64,000 bases of DNA from Pasteurellaceae bacterium Macca (GCA_023101485.1 LVZB01000001.1:1323399-1387398); one strand, 5' to 3'; counted from the first letter of the stretch, positions 49,662 through 59,404 are shown. The notes: generated by a model from the sequence alone, not told the origin. Numbers and translations are program-made.

Positions 49662-50963
49662 TCACCCAATTTGCTGTTGTGTAGCACAATGAATCGTACC
49701 ACCACCATTGGCCAAACCGTCAGTGGCAATTTGCATAATGGTATGATGCGGATGCGCTTTTTGAAGCGTTTCAAAAGCGTGACGATCAGCCTCTTCATCA
49801 CCAAACTGTGCCATTAAGATAAATTTTTCCGCCGCATAATAACCAATATAACCAGCAGCAAAAGTTTCATCATTAAAATAAGATTTCTTATTTTGCCATT
49901 GGCGTTGAGAAACAGCCTTCTCGACTGTATCAAAATCAGGAGATTGAAGGGGAATTAAGGTCAGTTTATTACCCTCAGCATCCGTGGCTTGAGCAAGTAA
50001 ACGTTTATTCTCACGAGTAACATCATAATCACTGGATTCTTCATTCATTTCCCACGCATAAGCAACGGTCGTTTTATCAATAAAACGGGCATAAAAATCA
50101 ATATGACCGTCTGTAATATCCTGTGCTTTGACCCCTTTAAGCCAAATGACTTTGCGAATCCCCAACGTTCTTGCGAGTTCAGCTTCCACTTCTGCTTTCG
50201 TACGGTTTGGATTACGGTTGTCATTTAAAATACAGCTTTCGGTACAAATCGCTGTGCCATAGCCATTCACTTCGATGCCACCACCTTCCATCACAAGCCA
50301 AGTAGAAATCGGTTTTGCCTTTGTATAACGCGTCATAAATTGAGCTACGCCACGATCTTCATCAATTGGTTGATCTTCAATCCCATTTTGACGTTTAGCG
50401 GGATCTTTTTTCCAACCTTTTGCTCCTGTATTTACTTGACCCCAACCATTAAAATTAAAATCAACAGCGCCTATTTCACCCGCCGAATTTTTGACAAAAA
50501 TCGCACCGGTATCACGAATCCACAGATCATTTAATGGGCAAACCAAAAATTCAATTTTTCCGCCCGCTTGTACAGAGGGCAAAGCTTTACCGTGAGTAAA
50601 AACATCGGTAGCAGAATAATGTTGACTACCGTTACTTAACTCCCCTTGAATCTGGACTAGCAGTTGTTGCGCTTCGGCTAAATCTTGCTGATTAACCAAC
50701 ATTTTCACCGGTTCAAAACGGGAAATATTCAAGGCAATTCGGATTAAATCTTGGCGAGCAATTTTTCGGCTCATACCAAATTTCCCCGTTTTCCCCCACG
50801 CATCAACCGTCGCGCCATAGGCTAACCAAGTTGCACGATGTTTATCCCCTTCATCGGGCATTAAAAAATCATCTGTCGTTGTGGCGAATGCCCATTTTGC
50901 TGGCAACATAGATAACGCAGAAATTGCCCCTGTATGAAATAAAAATTGTCGTCTATTTAACAT
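49662..50963 (-). CDS. Exported agmatine/peptidylarginine deiminase-family protein
   Basis: This 433-residue protein belongs to the PAD_porph/agmatine deiminase family, which hydrolyses a guanidino group to a ureido group plus ammonia. Catalytic signatures are visible: DLWIRDTGAIF, MEGGGIEVNG, ITDGHIDFYARF and the C-terminal nucleophile Cys in NGGGTIHCATQQ. Unusually it begins with a twin-arginine-like signal, MLNRRQFLFHTGAISALSML, with cleavage near WAFA (residue ~27). So it is probably folded and exported, unlike cytoplasmic agmatine deiminases. Substrate could be agmatine or arginine residues of proteins. No agmatine pathway genes adjoin it. Confidence 0.85.
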   Translation of the reverse strand: MLNRRQFLFHTGAISALSMLPAKWAFATTTDDFLMPDEGDKHRATWLAYGATVDAWGKTGKFGMSRKIARQDLIRIALNISRFEPVKMLVNQQDLAEAQQLLVQIQGELSNGSQHYSATDVFTHGKALPSVQAGGKIEFLVCPLNDLWIRDTGAIFVKNSAGEIGAVDFNFNGWGQVNTGAKGWKKDPAKRQNGIEDQPIDEDRGVAQFMTRYTKAKPISTWLVMEGGGIEVNGYGTAICTESCILNDNRNPNRTKAEVEAELARTLGIRKVIWLKGVKAQDITDGHIDFYARFIDKTTVAYAWEMNEESSDYDVTRENKRLLAQATDAEGNKLTLIPLQSPDFDTVEKAVSQRQWQNKKSYFNDETFAAGYIGYYAAEKFILMAQFGDEEADRHAFETLQKAHPHHTIMQIATDGLANGGGTIHCATQQQIG

Positions 50964-50983
50964 TTGCTTTCCTAAAATAGAGG

Positions 50984-52252
50984 TTAATTTTCTGTGGCGA
51001 TTGGCTCTACTCGGGCTAATTTCACCATATTATCGGCGACTTCCAGAATCGTCACATTGAGATTCAGCAGTTGGAATTGGGTATCCTCATCGGGGATTTT
51101 CTCCAAATGCTCCACAATCAAACCATTAAAGGTGCGGACTTCATCCACCGGCAGATTCCAATCAAATAGCTTATTGAGATCACGCAAATTGGCTGACCCC
51201 TCAATCAGCACCGTGCCGTCTGACTGTTGTTGAACTTCTTCGGCAAGGGTAGGAGCGGTGGAGGTTGTAAATTCCCCGACAATCTCTTCTAAAATATCTT
51301 CAAGCGTAATTAACCCTTTAATATCGCCATATTCATCCACCACCAAGCCAATTCGCTCTTTGTTCTCTTTAAAATTCATAATCTGCGTGGTTAAAGGCGT
51401 GCCTTCGGGGATGAAATAGACCTCATCAACTGCGCGGATTAACATCTCCTTGGTAAATTCATTTTTTTCGAGCATTAAGCGAAACGCCTCACGAACCCGT
51501 AGCATACCGAGGATATTTTTATCCATATTGCCTTTATAGATCACCACTCGAGCGTGGGCAGCACCCGTCAGCTGACGCATAATGGCTTTCCAATCATCAT
51601 CAATATCAATGCCTCCAATATCATTACGAGGCACCATAATGTCATCCACGGTGACTTTTTCCATATCCAAGATAGACACTAACATCTCTTGGTGGGAACT
51701 GGGGATAAATTTCCCCGCTTCTAACACCACGCCACGCAACTCTTCGGCACTTAGCCCTACCTTTTCAGACTGGCGAATACGGAGTAATTTCATCAAGGCA
51801 CTGATGATTAAATTCATTAAAAAGACTAAGGGTAGTAGAATTTTTTTCAGCGGTGTCAGCACATAGCTGGCGATAAAACCGAATTTTTCAGGGTAAATCG
51901 CCGCCACTGTTTTTGGTAAGATTTCCGAGAAAACCAACATCACAAAAGTCAGCAATCCCGTGGCAATCGCCACGCCGGCTTCCCCTGAAAGTTGCATCCC
52001 GATCATTGTGGCAATGGCGGAAGCAGCGATATTCACCAGGTTATTACAAATCAGAATTAAGCTAAGTAATACGTCTGTTTTGGCGAGTAATTTTTCCGCA
52101 AGTTGCGCCCCACGGTGACCTTTTTCGGCAAGGTGACGCATACGATAACGGTTTAAAGACATTAGCCCAGTTTCTGAGCCAGAGAAAAATGCAGAGAGTA
52201 AGAGAAGGATACCGAGTGTAATAAATAAGCTACTCAGGGGGATGCTGTCCAA
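50984..52252 (-). CDS. corB: CorB/YfjD-type CNNM transporter-like membrane protein
   Basis: This 422-residue protein has an N-terminal DUF21/CNNM domain with four hydrophobic segments (LLSAFFSGSETGLMSLNRYR, SGEAGVAIATGLLTFVMLVF). Two CBS domains follow (~195-330, VDDIMVPRNDIGGIDI and IGLVVDEYGDIKGLITLEDI), then a C-terminal CorC/HlyC-type domain. Relatives mediate Mg2+ or Co2+ efflux. The corB-ypjD pair is conserved in enteric bacteria. It lies downstream of ypjD on the same strand with a ~92-nt gap containing an uptake core. Confidence 0.88.
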   Translation of the reverse strand: MDSIPLSSLFITLGILLLLSAFFSGSETGLMSLNRYRMRHLAEKGHRGAQLAEKLLAKTDVLLSLILICNNLVNIAASAIATMIGMQLSGEAGVAIATGLLTFVMLVFSEILPKTVAAIYPEKFGFIASYVLTPLKKILLPLVFLMNLIISALMKLLRIRQSEKVGLSAEELRGVVLEAGKFIPSSHQEMLVSILDMEKVTVDDIMVPRNDIGGIDIDDDWKAIMRQLTGAAHARVVIYKGNMDKNILGMLRVREAFRLMLEKNEFTKEMLIRAVDEVYFIPEGTPLTTQIMNFKENKERIGLVVDEYGDIKGLITLEDILEEIVGEFTTSTAPTLAEEVQQQSDGTVLIEGSANLRDLNKLFDWNLPVDEVRTFNGLIVEHLEKIPDEDTQFQLLNLNVTILEVADNMVKLARVEPIATEN

Positions 52253-52344
52253 AATAAAATTCCTCTATTCATAAAATCAACAAGCGGTCAATTTTATCCC
52301 TTTTTTTGTAAAATCGACCGCTTCGCACGCTGGTGTGTTTTAGG

Positions 52345-53133
52345 TTACACCATTCGACTACCGAAATAGGCAATCGTGAGCAACATCATACCCGAAATTG
52401 AGTAAATAAGCACCCGATTTCCACGCCAGTGGAGCTTCCACTGCCCTAAAAGCAAAATGGCATACACAAGCCACGCGAGGAAAGAGAAGATCGCCTTATG
52501 GATCTGCTCCGAGGCGAAGAAATTGTGCAAATAAATCATCCCCGTGACTAAGGTCAAAGTAAGAATTACCTGTGCGACTAACGTTAAATTAAAAAAGTGG
52601 CGTTCAACGGTCATCAATGGCGGTAAGACAGGCGAAAAGCGGAGCTGTTTGTTCTTTAATTTATGGTCTAACCATTTCAGCTGAATGGCATAAAGTAGTG
52701 CAATAAAGAACAACGCATAGGAAAAAATCGCAATGGTTAAATGAAATAACAAGCCGATATTTTCTGCCAGCTGTTTAATGACACTCCCTTCAACAAAGCT
52801 CGCCACAGCAACACATACAATGGCAATGGCATAGATAATCGACACTGGAAACCAAATGGTTTTCCATTTCGGTAATGCCAAAGTCGCTAACAGGCTCATC
52901 AACAGGCTAATAAGGGAAGCCACATTCGTTAAAGTAAAATTCTGCCCTTCAAGGTTAAAGAGATGTTGAAAAGCGCTGGCAAAGTGTAAGGCACAGGCAA
53001 ATAATCCGAGTGCAAACACCCCTTTAAGTAGCCGTTCACCTTGGGGCTGATGATGCTCTAAATGACGGAGTGCATAGACACCTAAGTTCAACGCACCTAA
53101 ATAAGCAAGAATAGTGAGAATGGCAAGAGTCAT
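52345..53133 (-). CDS. ypjD: YpjD, cytochrome c assembly (CcsA-like) family membrane protein
   Basis: This 262-residue protein has eight predicted transmembrane segments and belongs to the CcsA/CcmC-like family. The conserved part is GLLFHLTIAIFSYALFFIALLYAIQL and later SEQIHKAIFSFLAWLVYAILL, with His residues that could bind heme. E. coli YpjD lies next to corB (yfjD) as here. The exact function is unknown. Confidence 0.87.
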   Translation of the reverse strand: MTLAILTILAYLGALNLGVYALRHLEHHQPQGERLLKGVFALGLFACALHFASAFQHLFNLEGQNFTLTNVASLISLLMSLLATLALPKWKTIWFPVSIIYAIAIVCVAVASFVEGSVIKQLAENIGLLFHLTIAIFSYALFFIALLYAIQLKWLDHKLKNKQLRFSPVLPPLMTVERHFFNLTLVAQVILTLTLVTGMIYLHNFFASEQIHKAIFSFLAWLVYAILLLGQWKLHWRGNRVLIYSISGMMLLTIAYFGSRMV

Positions 53134-53358
53134 ATCAATCTCTCAAAATAAGAATGGTTTGCAGTTTGGAAATAGCGTAACGGTAGCAGTTTTTAGTGAA
53201 AATTGCCATGCTCGAATGCAAAAATTCTGGAAAAAGGCAAAGGAAATAAAGCAATCGTTTGCTGTTGATCCACTTCACATTTTTATACATTGAAGGAAGT
53301 AAAACGGGCATAACATTGTTACAATAGCAACACAATTTATTTTTAAAAGGAAAATTAT

Positions 53359-54117
53359 ATGTCAGAAGTATTCCACCTCGGTTTAACTAAAGCAATGTTG
53401 AAGGGTGCAAAAGTGGCTATCGTTCCCGGTGATCCTGCCCGTAGTGAACGTATTGCTCGCCAAATGGAAAATCCTGAATTTTTAGTGTCAACGCGGGAAT
53501 ATACCTCGTGGTTAGGCTATGTAAATGGTCAGCCAATTGTGGTTTGCTCCACTGGGATTGGTGGGCCTTCGGTGTCCATCTGTGTAGAAGAATTGGCTCA
53601 ATTAGGGGTTCGCACTTTCCTTCGTATCGGCACAACCGGTGCGATCCAGCCACACATCAACGTCGGGGATGTCTTAGTCACCACGGGTGCAGTGCGTTTA
53701 GACGGCGCAAGTCGCCACTTTGCGCCCCTCGAATATCCTGCCGTTGCCGATTTTGAATGTACCAATGCCCTCTTTGCCGCAGCCAAAGCCCGTGGCATTA
53801 GTCCTTATGTCGGGATTACCGCCTCTTCCGATACCTTTTACCCAGGGCAAGAGCGTTACGACACCTTTACCGGCAAGATCTACCGCCATTTCCGTGGTTC
53901 ATTACAACAGTGGCAAGAACTTAACGTCATGAACTTTGAAATGGAATCTGCTACCCTCTTTACCATGTGTGCCGCCCTCGGCTTACGCGCCGGTATGGTT
54001 TCAGGGGTAATCGTTAATCGTACTCAACAAGAGATTCCAAACGAAGCCACCATCAAAGGCACAGAAGAAAAAGCCATTGGTGTAGTGGTTGAAGCTGCTG
54101 GTGCATTAGCGGTTTAA
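53359..54117 (+). CDS. udp: Uridine phosphorylase
   Basis: This 252-residue enzyme cleaves uridine with phosphate to uracil and ribose-1-phosphate. It begins [20 protein letters not shown] and contains the phosphate-site [12 protein letters not shown], the [16 protein letters not shown] signature and the ribose-binding [12 protein letters not shown]. It is a single gene with a good GGAAAA-type upstream region and its own terminator. Pyrimidine salvage role fits the nearby add in purine salvage only functionally, not as an operon. Confidence 0.96.
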   Translation: MSEVFHLGLTKAMLKGAKVAIVPGDPARSERIARQMENPEFLVSTREYTSWLGYVNGQPIVVCSTGIGGPSVSICVEELAQLGVRTFLRIGTTGAIQPHINVGDVLVTTGAVRLDGASRHFAPLEYPAVADFECTNALFAAAKARGISPYVGITASSDTFYPGQERYDTFTGKIYRHFRGSLQQWQELNVMNFEMESATLFTMCAALGLRAGMVSGVIVNRTQQEIPNEATIKGTEEKAIGVVVEAAGALAV

Positions 54118-54143
54118 GCCCAAGCACATTCGGCTTATCTCAT

Positions 54144-54170
54144 AAGGGAAGGCACAAGCCTTCCCTTTCT
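54144..54170 (+). terminator. Terminator of udp
   Basis: AAGGGAAGGC (54144-54153), loop ACAA, GCCTTCCCTT (54158-54167), then a T-rich stretch. Confidence 0.9.
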
Positions 54171-54192
54171 TTACTTTTTATCAGGATTGACT

Positions 54193-55095
54193 ATGCCCCT
54201 TGCTGAAAAACTCTACTCTCAAACCCAAGATTATTGGGATTTCCTGCGTATTGAGAAACAAGTCAGCCCCCACACATTAAGCAACTATCAACGGCAACTC
54301 CGTGCGAGTTGTGTGCTTCTCGGCAATGCGGAGATCACCGCTTGGCAGGAAGTGGATACAACCACCCTCCGTTGGTTACTTAGCCAAAGTCACCGCCAAG
54401 GGCTAAGTGCTAAAAGTATTGGCTTACGTTTAGTGGCATTACGGCAATTTTTCGCCTTTTTGGTCAGAAAAGGGCAACTGACGGTCAATCCTGCCACAGG
54501 CCTCAAAGCCCCCAAAGTCGGCAAACATTTACCTAAAAATATGGATGCCGAGCAGATCCAACAACTGCTTAATATTAAAAGCGATCAACCTACTGATTTA
54601 CGCGATCTCGCCATGCTCGAACTGATGTACAGCTCGGGGCTACGCCTGTCGGAATTACAACAACTCAACCTCGGTGATCTTGATTTATCCAACCGAGAAG
54701 TTCGTGTCTTAGGAAAAGGGAATAAAGAACGGATTTTGCCCATCGGCAGTAAAGCCATTGACGCACTGCAAAACTGGCTTACTCTTCGCCCTCAACTTCA
54801 ACCCCAAGAGGATGCCATTTTCCTCAACCGCCGTGGCACACGCCTTTCGACTCGTGGGATTCAGCTGATTATGAAAAAATGGGGGCAACAACAAGCCTTA
54901 GATACGCCCCTCCACCCTCATAAACTGCGTCACTCTTTTGCCACTCATCTGCTTGAAGCTAGCCAAGATCTGCGTGCGGTGCAAGAGTTGCTCGGGCATA
55001 GTAGCCTTTCCACCACGCAAATCTACACCCATTTAGATTTCCAACATCTTGCCCAAATCTATGATGCCACTCACCCGCGTGCGAAACGAAAATAA
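54193..55095 (+). CDS. xerC: Tyrosine recombinase XerC
   Basis: This ~300-residue site-specific recombinase resolves chromosome dimers at dif together with XerD. The catalytic set is visible: Arg in SSGLRLSELQ, Lys in LGKGNKERI, HKLRHSFATHLLE, LGHSSLSTTQIYTHLDF with the nucleophile Tyr. The N-terminal core-binding domain is present. I chose ATG 54193 because AGGA (54183-54186) is correctly spaced from it; a TTG two codons upstream is possible. The length and the single-gene context favour XerC over XerD. Confidence 0.92.
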   Translation: MPLAEKLYSQTQDYWDFLRIEKQVSPHTLSNYQRQLRASCVLLGNAEITAWQEVDTTTLRWLLSQSHRQGLSAKSIGLRLVALRQFFAFLVRKGQLTVNPATGLKAPKVGKHLPKNMDAEQIQQLLNIKSDQPTDLRDLAMLELMYSSGLRLSELQQLNLGDLDLSNREVRVLGKGNKERILPIGSKAIDALQNWLTLRPQLQPQEDAIFLNRRGTRLSTRGIQLIMKKWGQQQALDTPLHPHKLRHSFATHLLEASQDLRAVQELLGHSSLSTTQIYTHLDFQHLAQIYDATHPRAKRK

Positions 55096-55148
55096 GGGGA
55101 AATCGAAAAACAGCCAATACAAGCGGTCGAATTTTGACAACATTTTGC

Positions 55149-55183
55149 AAAAAAATAGCCCAATGGGTTAAACCATTGAGCTA
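55149..55183 (-). terminator. Terminator of DUF805 copy A
   Basis: TAGCCCAATGG (55156-55166) pairs with CCATTGAGCTA (55173-55183) with one wobble; the minus-strand exit is a run of T. It is duplicated after copy B. Confidence 0.85.
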
Positions 55184-55207
55184 TGTTTGTGTATTTACTC
55201 TATCTGT

Positions 55208-55788
55208 TTAGGCGGTCACCGTCATACCATTTCCTGTGGATACAGCTTTTGGATCTACGCCATATTGATTGTCAAAGCGTTGCCCGTCTTTAAAGAACAA
55301 TAAGCACTGCACGACCAATACAGCAATTCCGGTCATCGCTAAAATTAACAACGGAACAACCAAATCTGCGGGGTCACTCTGAGGCATTTTACTTTGATAA
55401 ATCGCCGTAAGAATCAATGGAATCGCCCCAACTAACGGTGCAGAATAAAGTAATAATAACCACCATCCCGACCAACCAAGATCATGTAAACGGCGCACTG
55501 TCAGGCTCAATGTGACCAAAAAAATCAGAATGTTATAGCAGAATAAGAGTACATTCATGATTATTGAAATAATCCCCGTCCCCATAAAAAAGCTGCTAAG
55601 CTATCCTCGCTGAATGAAGAGGCATTCGATACAAAAAAAGTAATAAAGATAAATGCCACTAGCCAAACTAACAACATAACGCCTATTTGGAGTAAAAAGT
55701 TAGTCAGAAAAAACCAACCATACTCCGCACGTCTAGCCCGCCCAGAATAGTTAAAGATATTTTTAAACGCCAATAAAAACCAACGCAT
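55208..55788 (-). pseudogene. DUF805 membrane protein, copy A, frameshifted
   Basis: The 5' frame starts MRWFLLAFKNIFNYSGRARR (ATG 55788 after GGAGG) and goes out of frame at a run of six T (plus-strand A6, 55587-55592), ending at 55561. The 3' frame continues with MGTGIISIIMN and TVRRLHDLGWSGWWLL to QYGVDPKAVSTGNGMTVTA. A seventh T would restore about 193 residues, matching copy B. Both halves are well conserved with copy B, so the break is recent or a sequencing indel in the homopolymer. A true pseudogene and a slipping switch cannot be separated here. Confidence 0.85.
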
Positions 55789-55871
55789 TTGAACCTCCAA
55801 AAGATAAAAAAGAATACCTATTTTAACGTAATTTTATAAATACAAGCGGTCAAATTTTCATAACATTTTGC

Positions 55872-55904
55872 AAAAATAGCCCAACGGCTTAAACCATTGA
55901 GCTA
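55872..55904 (-). terminator. Terminator of DUF805 copy B
   Basis: TAGCCCAACGG (55877-55887) pairs with CCATTGAGCTA (55894-55904), imperfectly, with a minus-strand exit of ATTTTTGC. It is homologous to the hairpin after copy A. Confidence 0.65.
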
Positions 55905-55928
55905 TGTTTCTCTATTTACCCTATCTGT

Positions 55929-56495
55929 TTAGGCTGTCACCGTCATGCTATTTTCTGTGGATACGGCTTTTGGATCTACGCCATATTGATTGTCAAAGCG
56001 TTGCCCGTCTTTAAAGAACAGTAAGCACTGCACCACCAATAAGGCAATCATCACAGCCCCAAAAATCAGCGTAGGAATCACAAAAGCAGAAGCATCCAGT
56101 GACATTTGGCTTTGATTAAGCCCAACTACAACAAAAGGAATCATCGCTAAAATTGGTGCAAGAATAATCACGAGCAACCACCATCCCGACCAACCGAGAT
56201 CGTGCAAACGGCGTACCGTTAAGCTCAATGTCACTAATGTGACGATAAAACCATAAAGAGAAAGCAGAAGATTTAAAATAAGTGCGACTAAGCTTGACCC
56301 AACAGCCAAGGCACTGACCTCATCGCCTTGCTGTGCGACTCCGCCAAGAAAAGCACCGGCAAAAAAGAGCATAATGACAAGCAGGACACCCATTTGGATT
56401 AAAAAATTAGTCAGAAAAAACCAACCATATTCCGCACGTCTAGCCCGCCCTGAATAGTTAAAGATATTTTTAAACGCAGATAAAAACCAACGCAT
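55929..56495 (-). CDS. DUF805 membrane protein, copy B
   Basis: This ~188-residue DUF805 protein has the family amphipathic start MRWFLSAFKNIFNYSGRARR, about five hydrophobic segments, and the RLHDLGWSGWWLL motif between helices. The start at 56495 follows GAGG with correct spacing; a longer frame from 56510 exists. It is a tandem paralogue of copy A. The identical C-terminus (RFDNQYGVDPKAVST) and shared flanking sequence show that the duplication included the terminator region. Function unknown. Confidence 0.87.
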   Translation of the reverse strand: MRWFLSAFKNIFNYSGRARRAEYGWFFLTNFLIQMGVLLVIMLFFAGAFLGGVAQQGDEVSALAVGSSLVALILNLLLSLYGFIVTLVTLSLTVRRLHDLGWSGWWLLVIILAPILAMIPFVVVGLNQSQMSLDASAFVIPTLIFGAVMIALLVVQCLLFFKDGQRFDNQYGVDPKAVSTENSMTVTA

Positions 56496-56592
56496 TTGAA
56501 ACCTCACCAAGTGAAAAAAGAGCCTATTCTAACTTAACTCTCAGGAAACAAGCGGTCGTTTTTTCACAAAATTTGGCAAATCTACAAATAAA

Positions 56593-56618
56593 TGCTGTTG
56601 AACGGTTGTTCAACAGCA
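56593..56618. promoter_or_regulatory. Perfect 11-bp inverted repeat upstream of prfC
   Basis: TGCTGTTGAAC (56593-56603), spacer GGTT, GTTCAACAGCA (56608-56618), 55 nt before the prfC start. There is no T run, so it is not an obvious terminator. Its form suits a dimeric (for example TetR-type) repressor operator or an mRNA leader hairpin. Confidence 0.55.
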
Positions 56619-56673
56619 ACAAATCAAGGAAAATAGCCCGTTTTTATCATTAGAGCGAATAATAGAGAACGCT

Positions 56674-58257
56674 ATGAGTTACCCACAACAAGAAGTCAAT
56701 AAACGCCGAACTTTTGCTATCATTTCCCACCCCGATGCGGGTAAAACCACCATTACCGAAAAAGTATTACTTTACGGCAACGCCATTCAAAAAGCAGGCT
56801 CAGTAAAAGGCAAAGGCTCCGCCCAACACGCTAAATCAGACTGGATGGAAATGGAAAAACAACGGGGTATTTCTATTACGACTTCCGTAATGCAATTCCC
56901 CTACAATGATTGCCTTGTCAATCTGCTTGATACCCCGGGGCACGAAGACTTCTCCGAAGATACCTACCGCACCCTCACTGCAGTAGATAGCTGTTTAATG
57001 GTGATTGACTCCGCCAAAGGGGTCGAAGAGCGTACCATTAAATTGATGGAAGTGACTCGCCTGCGAGATACGCCTATTCTGACCTTTATGAACAAGCTCG
57101 ACCGTGATATTCGTGATCCGATGGAACTCTTAGACGAAGTAGAGAGCGTGCTGAAAATCAACTGCGCGCCAATCACTTGGCCGATTGGTTGTGGCAAATT
57201 GTTCAAAGGGGTTTATCATCTTTATAAAGATGAAACCTACCTTTACCAAACAGGGCAAGGGCATACGATTCAGGAACTGAGAGTCGTCAAAGGCTTAAAT
57301 AATCCCGAGCTGGATCAAGCCGTTGGCGATGATTTAGCCCAACAACTGCGTGATGAATTAGAACTCGTGCAAGGTGCAAGCCACGAATTTGACCTCAATG
57401 CCTTTTTAAATGGCGAATTAACCCCTGTCTTTTTCGGCACAGCCTTAGGGAATTTCGGGGTGGATCACTTCCTTGACGGCTTAACAGAATGGGCACCTGC
57501 ACCCCAAGCTCGCCAAGCGGATAACCGCACCGTTGAAGCCAGTGAAGAAAAATTCAGCGGATTTGTCTTTAAAATTCAAGCAAATATGGATCCAAAACAC
57601 CGAGATCGTGTCGCCTTTATGCGAGTGGTTTCCGGCAAATATGAAAAAGGCATGAAGCTCAAACACGTCCGCATTGGCAAAGACGTGGTGATTTCCGATG
57701 CCCTCACCTTTATGGCAGGGGATCGCGCCTACGCCGAAGAAGCCTATGCGGGGGATATTATCGGCTTACACAATCACGGCACGATTCAAATTGGCGATAC
57801 CTTTACCCAAGGGGAAAATCTCAAATTTACCGGTATTCCAAACTTTGCCCCAGAGCTGTTCCGCCGAATCCGTTTGCGTGATCCGCTTAAACAAAAACAG
57901 CTACTAAAAGGCTTAGTCCAACTTTCCGAAGAAGGAGCAGTACAGGTTTTCCGCCCGTTAATGAATAACGATTTAATCGTCGGTGCGGTGGGCGTGTTAC
58001 AGTTTGATGTAGTCGTTTCTCGCTTAAAATCGGAATATAACGTCGAAGCCATTTACGAAACCGTCAATGTTGCCACGGCACGCTGGGTGGAATGTAATGA
58101 TGTGAAAAAATTCGAAGAATTTAAACGCAAAAACGAGCAAAATCTTGCCCTAGACGGTGGCGATAACCTGACCTACATCGCCCCAACAATGGTCAATCTT
58201 AACCTCGCCCAAGAACGTTATCCTGATGTCACCTTCTTTAAAACACGGGAACACTAA
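56674..58257 (+). CDS. prfC: Peptide chain release factor 3
   Basis: This 527-residue translational GTPase recycles RF1 and RF2 after termination. It has the GTPase motifs [10 protein letters not shown] (G1, ~18-27), [12 protein letters not shown] (G2), [14 protein letters not shown] (G3) and MNKLDRD (G4). These are RF3-specific variants, distinct from EF-G and TypA. It is a single gene; an inverted repeat precedes it and an uptake-signal terminator follows. Confidence 0.96.
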   Translation: MSYPQQEVNKRRTFAIISHPDAGKTTITEKVLLYGNAIQKAGSVKGKGSAQHAKSDWMEMEKQRGISITTSVMQFPYNDCLVNLLDTPGHEDFSEDTYRTLTAVDSCLMVIDSAKGVEERTIKLMEVTRLRDTPILTFMNKLDRDIRDPMELLDEVESVLKINCAPITWPIGCGKLFKGVYHLYKDETYLYQTGQGHTIQELRVVKGLNNPELDQAVGDDLAQQLRDELELVQGASHEFDLNAFLNGELTPVFFGTALGNFGVDHFLDGLTEWAPAPQARQADNRTVEASEEKFSGFVFKIQANMDPKHRDRVAFMRVVSGKYEKGMKLKHVRIGKDVVISDALTFMAGDRAYAEEAYAGDIIGLHNHGTIQIGDTFTQGENLKFTGIPNFAPELFRRIRLRDPLKQKQLLKGLVQLSEEGAVQVFRPLMNNDLIVGAVGVLQFDVVVSRLKSEYNVEAIYETVNVATARWVECNDVKKFEEFKRKNEQNLALDGGDNLTYIAPTMVNLNLAQERYPDVTFFKTREH

Positions 58258-58259
58258 TC

Positions 58260-58303
58260 AACAAGCGGTGCAAAAAATTCAACATTTTGCACCGCTTGTT
58301 TTT
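58260..58303 (+). terminator. Terminator formed by two inverted uptake signals (prfC/wecF)
   Basis: AACAAGCGGTGCAAAA (58260-58275) and TTTTGCACCGCTTGTT (58285-58300) are perfect complements over 16 bp, with T and A runs on both sides. Each arm contains an uptake core. It lies between convergent prfC and wecF. Confidence 0.92.
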
Positions 58304-58309
58304 CCTTCC

Positions 58310-59404
58310 CTACTCTCTTTCCCTATTTAACCGCATAATCGCCTCACGCCAAGTTCTGCGATAGCCTTCGGGGAAAAAGCGGATTTGGCGTTTATCGATA
58401 GCGGATAAGGCGCGATGAGTGGCTCTGATATTCTCTTCCGTGAGGTTATCCACCCTTAAAAAGGGGATATTTTCTCCTTGGAGATCAAGCCTAAAAGGGT
58501 TTTCAGGGGAGATTGCCACGGGAATGTTCATCTCCGTGAGTAAGCAAATCGTGCCGATTCCTTGCTGTCGGGTAAAGAAAAAGCACCCGAGATCACAGCC
58601 TTTTAGCAAGGTGAGATAGGCTGAAAACGCCATGGATTCCCTGAGCACTTGCACATTCTCTTCGCCAAATAAGGCTTCACCATATTCTTTAACTTGTTGA
58701 ATATAAAGATGATTGTTAGCGGGATAACCCATTGGCAAGTACACTTTTACCCTTTGCCCAAATTGTCGATAAAGCATTTCTAAACCTTCCATATGGCGAT
58801 TAGTAGGGTCACCAGAGTTACCGAGAAGAATCGTTAAAGGGGCGGTGTGTTCCTGAATAATTGGCTTAACCGAAGCGTCAACTTGTGCCATTTTGGTTGG
58901 GAAATAGATGACTTCATCCCCCACCACCTCATTCCCTCTCTCTTGGCGTGCCAATCGTGCTTTGGCGTAGGCTAAATCGCCACGGGTTGCCCAAAATTGT
59001 GCAATCTTGCGTTGGGCGAAACGGCGTAATGGATAAAATAAGCGAAACTGCCAACGTTGGCTCTCTTCATAAAGATCTGCCCCCCAGATATGCCAAATTG
59101 TTCGCTTTGGCGGTAATACCCCCAAGGCAAGGGCAAGCCAAATCCAAGGGTTATATTGCCCTAAGTATAAAAATCTTGCCGTGGGTTCTGCCTTTGCGCA
59201 GGGAATCAATGCCTTTGCTAAGGCGAGTTTGCTGTCAAAAAGCCGTAAATTCAATTTGGGAAATTGCGTAGCCAGCTCGGCTTTTCCCACCACATAAAAG
59301 GGCTGATCGTTGATGAGATCGCCCAATTCTGTTTGGCAAAAATGGAGTATTGTTTCGTTATGGTGGGGAATATCCGCCCCTAAAATGTAATAAATCTTAG
59401 CCAT
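58310..59404 (-). CDS. wecF: TDP-Fuc4NAc:lipid II Fuc4NAc transferase WecF
   Basis: This ~364-residue GT56 glycosyltransferase adds Fuc4NAc to the lipid-linked ManNAcA-GlcNAc intermediate of enterobacterial common antigen (ECA). Matching stretches are YILGADIPHHNETILHF, WHIWGADLYEESQRWQFRLF, VYLPMGYPANNHLYIQQVKEY and FFTRQQGIGTICLLTEM. The start is ATG 59404 (MAKIYYILGAD), overlapping wzxE by 8 nt; an upstream extension to 59461 is not family-like. It is the last gene of the operon here; E. coli continues with wzyE and wecG, which are absent. Confidence 0.92.
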   Translation of the reverse strand: MAKIYYILGADIPHHNETILHFCQTELGDLINDQPFYVVGKAELATQFPKLNLRLFDSKLALAKALIPCAKAEPTARFLYLGQYNPWIWLALALGVLPPKRTIWHIWGADLYEESQRWQFRLFYPLRRFAQRKIAQFWATRGDLAYAKARLARQERGNEVVGDEVIYFPTKMAQVDASVKPIIQEHTAPLTILLGNSGDPTNRHMEGLEMLYRQFGQRVKVYLPMGYPANNHLYIQQVKEYGEALFGEENVQVLRESMAFSAYLTLLKGCDLGCFFFTRQQGIGTICLLTEMNIPVAISPENPFRLDLQGENIPFLRVDNLTEENIRATHRALSAIDKRQIRFFPEGYRRTWREAIMRLNRERE

